From positions 1-8,449 of the forward strand of contig JAICSZ010000068.1 in the NCBI GenBank assembly GCA_025936615.1: DNA of 8,449 nt, written 5' to 3'. This DNA is from Pedococcus sp. (GTDB lineage: Bacteria; Actinomycetota; Actinomycetes; Actinomycetales; Dermatophilaceae). Positions 1 to 6,281 of the stretch are shown one piece after another. A model generated the notes under the pieces. The model was not told the origin of the DNA and did no database searches. It was given only the letters and a program-made list of their open reading frames with translations. Numbering within the stretch: the first letter of the stretch is position 1; each line of letters begins with the position of its first letter. Position numbers and translations under genes: made by a program.

Positions 1-483
1 CGCCGCTGCCACCACGACGAGCGCGACGCCCATCGCGACCGACCACCCGACCGACAGGTTCGCCCACGCCCGCCCGAACCCGGGCGCCAGGGCCACGCCC
101 AGCATGAGCACCCAGCCGGCGCCGGCGAGCAGCCACCCCGGCAGTCGGGGGTGCACGCCACAGCGCACGATCGAGAGCCCGAAGAGCACCAGGCCCGCCG
201 AGATGAGCGCCAACGAGCCCCCGAACCCCAGGCCGACTGCCGCCACGCCGCCCCAGCCGAGCCAGGCCGCGGGCGCGGACGCCTGGGCCAGCTGGTAGCC
301 GAGCAGGGCAACGAGCACCAGCGCCACGGTGGCCAGGTCGACGACGAGCCCGACCCCGGGCGGGAGCGCACTCTGGCGGGCCCGGGTCATCCAGAACACG
401 AAGAACAGCAGCCCGCCGACGTCCCCGCACAGTGGCCCGCGCGCCTTGAGCCTGCCCATCAGCCGTTCGGTCCCCGTCACCAT
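1..483 (-). CDS. Membrane protein of unknown function (N-terminal part, cut by the window edge)
   Basis: I do not recognise the family. The frame read from ATG at 483 down to base 1 is open for 161 codons without a stop and leaves the window, so the C-terminus is missing. The product begins MVTGTERLMGRLKARG, a short basic cytoplasmic-looking stretch. Hydrophobic stretches lie at about residues 22-32, 45-66, 74-106, 115-135 and 145-161, so it is a polytopic inner-membrane protein with at least four or five helices rich in Gly, Ala, Leu and Val. The composition, with valine/leucine-rich helices separated by short charged turns, looks like real coding sequence. The ATG at 483 is preferred because a TACGTT hexamer ends 6 nt before it, suggesting a leaderless mRNA; there is no good ribosome-binding site. 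A second ATG at residue 9 is possible. It is divergent from leuS and shares its upstream region. No function can be assigned. Confidence 0.72.
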   Translation of the reverse strand, partial: MVTGTERLMGRLKARGPLCGDVGGLLFFVFWMTRARQSALPPGVGLVVDLATVALVLVALLGYQLAQASAPAAWLGWGGVAAVGLGFGGSLALISAGLVLFGLSIVRCGVHPRLPGWLLAGAGWVLMLGVALAPGFGRAWANLSVGWSVAMGVALVVVAAA

Positions 484-489
484 CCCCCA

Positions 490-495
490 AACGTA
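490..495 (-). promoter_or_regulatory. Putative -10 element of the minus-strand membrane protein gene
   Basis: Read on the minus strand, TACGTT matches the actinobacterial TAnnnT pattern and ends 6 nt before the ATG at 483. Transcription would then start at or next to the start codon, giving a leaderless mRNA. I see no convincing -35 hexamer at 16-18 nt. Confidence 0.45.
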
Positions 496-519
496 CGATG
501 CACCGAGCTCCGGCGCATC

Positions 520-536
520 ACGCAATCGACGCAATC
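520..536. repeat. Tandem 8-bp direct repeat in the divergent intergenic region
   Basis: ACGCAATC occurs at 520-527 and again at 529-536, a 9-bp period. A degenerate third copy (GGCGCATC) precedes it at 512-519. The block lies 25 to 41 bp upstream of the minus-strand -10 and about 65 bp upstream of the leuS leader -10. This is a plausible place for a transcription factor to bind, but no regulator can be named. Confidence 0.4.
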
Positions 537-554
537 TGCTCCCGGACAGGGGCC

Positions 555-562
555 GTATGCCG
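555..562 (+). repeat. GTATGCCG motif, copy 1 (intergenic)
   Basis: This is the only one of the six copies clear of any coding region; it lies about 40 bp upstream of the leuS leader -10 element. Flanks: CC before, CGTGG after. Confidence 0.6.
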
Positions 563-601
563 CGTGGCAGGCTCGCGTGGGAGCGCCCAGCGACGCTGCG
601 C

Positions 602-607
602 TAGCCT
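602..607 (+). promoter_or_regulatory. Putative -10 element of the leuS leader transcript
   Basis: TAGCCT fits the actinobacterial TAnnnT -10 pattern and lies 7 nt before the ATG of the leader ORF at 615. The transcript would therefore start at about 614-615 and the leader peptide would be translated leaderless. The -35 region is weak (TGGGAG at 578-583 is the best I see). An 11-bp palindrome, CAGCG-A-CGCTG (588-598), sits in the spacer immediately upstream and could be an operator or a coincidence. The same hexamer precedes the degV start at 3663. Confidence 0.6.
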
Positions 608-614
608 TGGGCCC

Positions 615-641
615 ATGGCACCGCGCCTCCTCCTTACCTAG
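615..641 (+). CDS. leuS leader peptide (MAPRLLLT), probable leucine attenuator ORF
   Basis: An eight-codon ORF runs from ATG at 615 to TAG at 639-641 and encodes MAPRLLLT. Three of its eight codons are consecutive leucines (CTC CTC CTT), ending with CTT, which I judge to be little used in this GC-rich sequence. It begins 7 nt after a TAGCCT -10 hexamer, so it would be the first codon of a leaderless mRNA. It is followed by a long hairpin (641-678) and a terminator-like hairpin (679-700) before the leucyl-tRNA synthetase gene. Short leaders with runs of the regulated amino acid before a terminator are the mark of ribosome-mediated attenuation, known for trp and leucine/isoleucine biosynthesis genes. 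The inferred role is to sense charged tRNA-Leu: stalling at the Leu codons would change the fold of the downstream RNA and raise leuS expression. The peptide itself probably has no function. Chance occurrence of so short an ORF cannot be excluded. Confidence 0.6.
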   Translation: MAPRLLLT

Positions 642-678
642 CCGCGCTGGCCCGACGGACTACCGAGGCCACCGCGGC
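641..678 (+). promoter_or_regulatory. Long imperfect RNA hairpin between leader peptide and terminator
   Basis: Bases 641-652 (GCCGCGCTGGCC) pair with 667-678 (GGCCACCGCGGC) over 11 pairs with a single C-C mismatch, around a 14-nt loop. The 5' arm begins at the last base of the leader stop codon, so a ribosome on the leader ORF would cover or open it. The 3' arm ends exactly where the terminator stem starts, so the two hairpins could stack. It may act as a pause hairpin or as the alternative structure of an attenuator; which one is inference. Confidence 0.5.
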
Positions 679-704
679 AGCCCCTCCTGTGCGAGGGGCT
701 TTGT
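679..704 (+). terminator. Intrinsic terminator / attenuator in the leuS leader
   Basis: AGCCCCTC (679-686) pairs perfectly with GAGGGGCT (693-700) around a 6-nt loop and is followed by TTGT, so the stem's last T plus these bases give TTTGT. This is an 8-bp GC-rich stem with a short U tract. No plus-strand gene precedes it apart from the eight-codon leader, and the other neighbour is divergent. A terminator between a promoter and leuS therefore makes most sense as a conditional attenuator. The short U tract makes it a moderate rather than a strong terminator. Confidence 0.6.
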
Positions 705-740
705 CATGTGAGGAGCAGGCACCCAGGACTTGAGGACGAG

Positions 741-3635
<2,895 letters not shown>

Positions 3636-3650
3636 CTCGCCCCGCCCGGA

Positions 3651-3656
3651 TAGCCT
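3651..3656 (+). promoter_or_regulatory. Putative -10 element of degV (internal promoter)
   Basis: TAGCCT, identical to the hexamer before the leuS leader, lies in the 27-nt gap after leuS and ends 6 nt before the GTG start at 3663. There is no Shine-Dalgarno sequence before that GTG, so a leaderless transcript is likely. Read-through from leuS is also possible, since I see no terminator between the two genes. Confidence 0.55.
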
Positions 3657-3662
3657 GCGCTC

Positions 3663-4538
3663 GTGAGCGTCGCCATCGTCACCGACAGCACGGCATACCT
3701 GCCGCAGTCGGTCGTCGACACCCACGGGATCCGCGTCGTCCCGTTGCACGTCGTCATCGCCGGCACCGAGTTCAGCGAGGGGGTCGACGTCACCACCGAG
3801 GAGGTCGCGGCGGCACTGCGCGCGTTCAAGCCGGTGTCCACGTCGCGTCCCTCGCCGCAGGCGTTCCTCGACGTCTACGAGAAGGCCGCCGCCGACGGTG
3901 CCGACGCCGTCGTGTCCGTGCACATCTCCGCCGACATGTCCTCGACCGTCGAGTCCGCGCACCTCGCCGCGGGCCACGCGCCGGTGCCGGTGCACGTGGT
4001 CGACTCGCGTTCGCTCGGCATGGCCATGGGGTATGCCGTGGTGTCGGCCGCCGAGCTCGCCGCCAGTGGCGCTTCGGCGGAGGACGTTGCGGCACAGGCG
4101 AGCTCGCGTGCGCACGCCGCGACCGTGGTGTTCTACGTCGACACCCTCGAGCACCTGCGCAGGGGCGGCCGGATCGGGGCGGCCTCCGCACTGCTCGGGT
4201 CGGCCCTGGCCATCAAGCCGATCCTCGGGTTGTCCGACGGCAGCATCGAGCCGCTGGAGAAGGTGCGGACGTCCACCCGCGCGCTGGCCAGGCTGGAAGA
4301 GCTCGCCGCCGAGGCATGCGCAGCGGCACCGGAGGGCGTCGACGTCGCGGTGCACCACCTCGACTCAGCGGCCCGCGCCGAGACGCTGGCAGACCGGTTG
4401 GCGGAGCGGCTGGGGGAGTCGGCGGCGGTCTCGGTGGTCGAGCTGGGTGCGGTGGTCGGCGCACACGTCGGCCCGGGCACCCTCGCGGTGGCCGTGTCGC
4501 CGCGTCCGCAGGTCCGCCCGGCCGAGGGTGGCTCGTGA
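3663..4538 (+). CDS. degV: DegV family fatty-acid-binding protein
   Basis: DegV-family proteins bind a fatty acid in a pocket between two alpha/beta domains. In Firmicutes the homologues called FakB present it to the kinase FakA, which makes acyl-phosphate. The 291-residue product has the usual length (about 280). Family landmarks seen are VTDSTAYLP at the N-terminus (6-14), TSRPSP (60-65), HISADMSST (87-95), VDSRSLGMAMG (113-123), TLEHLRRGGRIG (161-172), AIKPIL (183-188) and the C-terminal GAVVGAHVGPGT (262-273). There is no signal peptide or membrane segment, so it is cytoplasmic. GTG at 3663 is chosen because MSVAIVTDST is the typical beginning and a TAGCCT hexamer stands 6 nt before it. 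Its stop overlaps the plsY start by 4 bases (GTGA), so the two are translationally coupled; PlsY uses acyl-phosphate, which supports a lipid role. The ligand, and whether a FakA partner exists, cannot be told from this window. Confidence 0.92.
   Translation: MSVAIVTDSTAYLPQSVVDTHGIRVVPLHVVIAGTEFSEGVDVTTEEVAAALRAFKPVSTSRPSPQAFLDVYEKAAADGADAVVSVHISADMSSTVESAHLAAGHAPVPVHVVDSRSLGMAMGYAVVSAAELAASGASAEDVAAQASSRAHAATVVFYVDTLEHLRRGGRIGAASALLGSALAIKPILGLSDGSIEPLEKVRTSTRALARLEELAAEACAAAPEGVDVAVHHLDSAARAETLADRLAERLGESAAVSVVELGAVVGAHVGPGTLAVAVSPRPQVRPAEGGS
3691..3698 (-). repeat. GTATGCCG motif, copy 3 (within degV)
   Basis: On the plus strand it reads CGGCATAC and encodes Ala-Tyr as GCA TAC within the conserved VTDSTAYLP motif of DegV. 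The 9-base form GGTATGCCG is complete on the minus strand. Confidence 0.6.
4031..4038 (+). repeat. GTATGCCG motif, copy 4 (within degV)
   Basis: It encodes Tyr-Ala as TAT GCC. This is the only TAT tyrosine codon in the gene; the other three tyrosines use TAC. The preceding G completes GGTATGCCG. Confidence 0.6.
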
Positions 4539-5179
4539 TCACGCTCGTGACCGCGGGCCAGCACTCGGTCTGGAAGCTCGTCGAGGTGCCGGTCGCAGCC
4601 GTGGTCGCCTTCGTCATCGGAGCCGTCAACCCCGCGACGATCCTGGCCAAGGTCCTGGGCAAGGACCTGCGCGGCGTGGGGTCCGGCAACCCCGGTGCCA
4701 CCAATGCCGGTCGCGTCCTCGGCGCCCGCTGGGGGGTGCTCGTCGGCGTCCTCGACGTGCTCAAGGGTCTGGTGCCCGTGCTGCTGGCCCAGCACTTCCT
4801 CGGCACGGTCACCGCGCTGGTCGTCGGGTTGGCCGTCGTGCTCGGCCACATCTGGTCGCCGTTCCTCAAGGGGCAGGGCGGCAAGGGCGTGGCGACCTCG
4901 CTGGGCGCGATCCTGGCTGTCGAGCCGTGGTTCGCGCTGGTCATGGTGGTCGTCTTCGCGCTGCTGGTGTGGCGGCTGCGCTGGGTCGCGGGTGCGTCGG
5001 TGTCGGCGTGCCTGGTGCTGTTGCTGTTGGGGCTGCTGACCTGGTTCCGCTGGATCCCGCTCGGCACCCGGGACAGTGGCGCCTGGTGCGTCGTCCTCTC
5101 GCTCATCGTGATCTACCGCCACCGGCGCAACATTGAGCTGTGGATCGCCGCGCGACGCGACGCGTCGTCCACAAGCTGA
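4535..5179 (+). CDS. plsY: Acyl-phosphate:glycerol-3-phosphate acyltransferase PlsY
   Basis: PlsY is an integral inner-membrane enzyme that transfers the acyl group of acyl-phosphate to the 1-position of glycerol-3-phosphate, giving lysophosphatidic acid, the first step of phospholipid synthesis (EC 2.3.1.275). The 214-residue product has the family's size and three signature motifs: GSGNPGATNAGRVLG (49-63), DVLKGLVPV (74-82) and FLKGQGGKGVATSLG (110-124). Hydrophobic helices lie at about 17-37, 65-85, 92-108, 129-146, 152-170 and 182-194, with a basic C-terminal tail. GTG at 4535 is chosen because GAGGG stands 6 nt upstream and the start overlaps the degV stop as GTGA. The frame is open far upstream, but that stretch lies inside leuS and degV and has no PlsY similarity. 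Coupling to a fatty-acid-binding protein fits the acyl-phosphate pathway. PlsX, which makes the donor from acyl-ACP, is not in the window. Confidence 0.94.
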   Translation: MITLVTAGQHSVWKLVEVPVAAVVAFVIGAVNPATILAKVLGKDLRGVGSGNPGATNAGRVLGARWGVLVGVLDVLKGLVPVLLAQHFLGTVTALVVGLAVVLGHIWSPFLKGQGGKGVATSLGAILAVEPWFALVMVVVFALLVWRLRWVAGASVSACLVLLLLGLLTWFRWIPLGTRDSGAWCVVLSLIVIYRHRRNIELWIAARRDASSTS

Positions 5180-5243
5180 GGAGCAAGAGCCTTCCCGTCC
5201 ACAGGCGGGCATCCGTGGTCTCGTCTGGGCGTGGAGGCGTTCC

Positions 5244-5249
5244 TACCGT
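5244..5249 (+). promoter_or_regulatory. Putative -10 element of comEA
   Basis: TACCGT fits TAnnnT and ends 6 nt before the ATG at 5256, the same geometry as the other three start sites. A GGAGG at 5233-5237 is 18 nt from the ATG, too far to be its ribosome-binding site, which again points to a leaderless mRNA. The 76-nt gap after plsY (5180-5255) holds no other feature I can support. Confidence 0.5.
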
Positions 5250-5253
5250 TCCC

Positions 5254-5261
5254 GTATGCCG
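5254..5261 (+). repeat. GTATGCCG motif, copy 5 (at the comEA start codon)
   Basis: The motif includes the ATG start codon of comEA (5256-5258) and the first bases of its second codon. A protein bound here could affect comEA transcription or initiation, but nothing in the sequence proves this. Confidence 0.6.
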
Positions 5262-6281
5262 TTTCGTCGCCGACCGTCCGAGCCCTCGCCTCGGCTGCGT
5301 GCCCTGCTTGACGGTGCCGGGGCCGTGGGTGAGGCGGGTGCTCCCGCGGGCGGGGCGGTCCCGCGGACGGGCGAGGTCGTGCCGGGGTCGCGCGGGGTGG
5401 TCGCCGGGAGGGGCGAGGTCGTGCCGTGGGTGCCCGAGCGGGCCTGGCTCGAGCTCCCGGTCGAGGAGTCCGAGGTGCTGTCGGGGGAGGCGCCGGTCGC
5501 GCGCCGTCCCGGTCGGCACCGTCGGCCCCGGCCACCCGGCCCGCGCCTGCTGACCCTCCCCGAGTCGCTGCGCGGGGCCAGGCTCACGGCGCCACGCCTG
5601 GCGGCGGTCGGCCTCCTGCTGGTCCTGGCGGTGGCGGCGGTGGGGTTCGGTGCGCGCGTCGCCTGGGCCCGGGCAGCGAGCCAGCCCCGGGTCGTGGCCC
5701 CCACCGAGCACGGGTCCGCGGTGGCGGAGCACGGCTCGGCCACGGCGAACTTCGCGACCGGCGCGCAGTCCGCACGCGGTCAGCCCTCCGGCGGTGCGGC
5801 CTCCGCCGTGCCTGTCACGACCGCCCAGGCGCTCACGGTGCACGTGGTCGGGCAGGTGCGCCATCCCGGCGTGCTGCGGCTGCCAGCGGGGTCGCGCGTC
5901 ACCGACGCGATCGAGCGAGCCGGGGGAGCCACCGCCCACGCCGACCTGTCGGCCATCAACCTGGCACGACCCGTCGTCGACGGCGAGCAGGTGCGCGTGC
6001 CCAAGCCGGGCGAGGCCGTGCCGCCGCCAGGTGCCGCCGGTCCGGGCGGTGCCGCCGGGGGGACGTCGGGTGGGTCCGCCGCAGGGAACGGACTCGTGAA
6101 CCTCAACACTGCATCGCAGGCCGATCTCGAGGAGCTGCCGGGAGTCGGTCCGGTCCTGGCCCAGCGCATCCTCGACTGGCGGACCGAGCACGGCCGGTTC
6201 ACCACCGTCGACGAGCTGGGGGAGGTCAGCGGCATCGGGGAGAAGACCTTCGCCCAGCTGCAGCCCAAGGTGACCGTGTGA
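5256..6281 (+). CDS. comEA: ComEA family DNA-binding competence protein
   Basis: ComEA is a membrane-anchored receptor that binds incoming double-stranded DNA outside the membrane and passes it to the ComEC channel during natural transformation. The 341-residue product has a basic, Pro/Gly/Val-rich N-terminal region (1-113) with no clear fold, one membrane helix (about 114-134, AAVGLLLVLAVAAVGFGA), and an Ala/Ser/Gly linker. These are followed by an SLBB domain (193-250, starting LTVHVVGQVRHPG), a second Gly/Pro linker (252-278), and a C-terminal helix-hairpin-helix pair (280-341) with VNLNTASQADLEELPGVGPV and VSGIGEKTFAQL. The N-terminal extension makes it longer than B. subtilis ComEA (about 205). 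ATG at 5256 is chosen over an in-frame codon at 5133, which would overlap plsY; a TACCGT hexamer stands 6 nt before it. Its stop overlaps the comEC start by 4 bases (GTGA). Whether the strain is naturally competent cannot be decided here. Confidence 0.93.
   Translation: MPFRRRPSEPSPRLRALLDGAGAVGEAGAPAGGAVPRTGEVVPGSRGVVAGRGEVVPWVPERAWLELPVEESEVLSGEAPVARRPGRHRRPRPPGPRLLTLPESLRGARLTAPRLAAVGLLLVLAVAAVGFGARVAWARAASQPRVVAPTEHGSAVAEHGSATANFATGAQSARGQPSGGAASAVPVTTAQALTVHVVGQVRHPGVLRLPAGSRVTDAIERAGGATAHADLSAINLARPVVDGEQVRVPKPGEAVPPPGAAGPGGAAGGTSGGSAAGNGLVNLNTASQADLEELPGVGPVLAQRILDWRTEHGRFTTVDELGEVSGIGEKTFAQLQPKVTV
5369..5426 (+). repeat. Two 16-bp direct repeats in the comEA N-terminal region
   Basis: GGGCGAGGTCGTGCCG occurs at 5369-5384 and 5411-5426, 42 bp (14 codons) apart and in frame, each encoding GEVVP. 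This suggests a past in-frame duplication within the low-complexity cytoplasmic region. Confidence 0.55.

Noticed and set aside
642..704. Possible T-box riboswitch (ACCGCGG at 671-677 followed by a terminator stem, before a tRNA synthetase gene)
   Set aside because: The UGGN element that pairs with the tRNA acceptor end is missing (AGGCC stands at its place). From the inferred start at 614 the RNA is too short for a specifier stem, and ACCGCGG is explained by the hairpin at 641-678.
151..711. 186-codon plus-strand open frame across the left gene and the intergenic region
   Set aside because: The product is low-complexity (Pro/Arg/His-rich) and runs through the leuS promoter and attenuator; the opposite strand encodes a plausible membrane protein.
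708..740. GTG at 708 as the leuS start
   Set aside because: It adds 11 residues ([11 protein letters not shown]) not typical of the family, has no well-placed ribosome-binding site and lies just after the attenuator; the ATG at 741 has GAGGA upstream.
5194..5209. Weak CCCG/CGGG inverted repeat after plsY as a terminator
   Set aside because: There are only four base pairs and no following T tract.
5133..5255. In-frame upstream start for comEA at 5133
   Set aside because: It would overlap plsY by 47 bases and add 41 residues of arginine-rich translated plsY and intergenic sequence; the ATG at 5256 has a -10 hexamer 6 nt before it.
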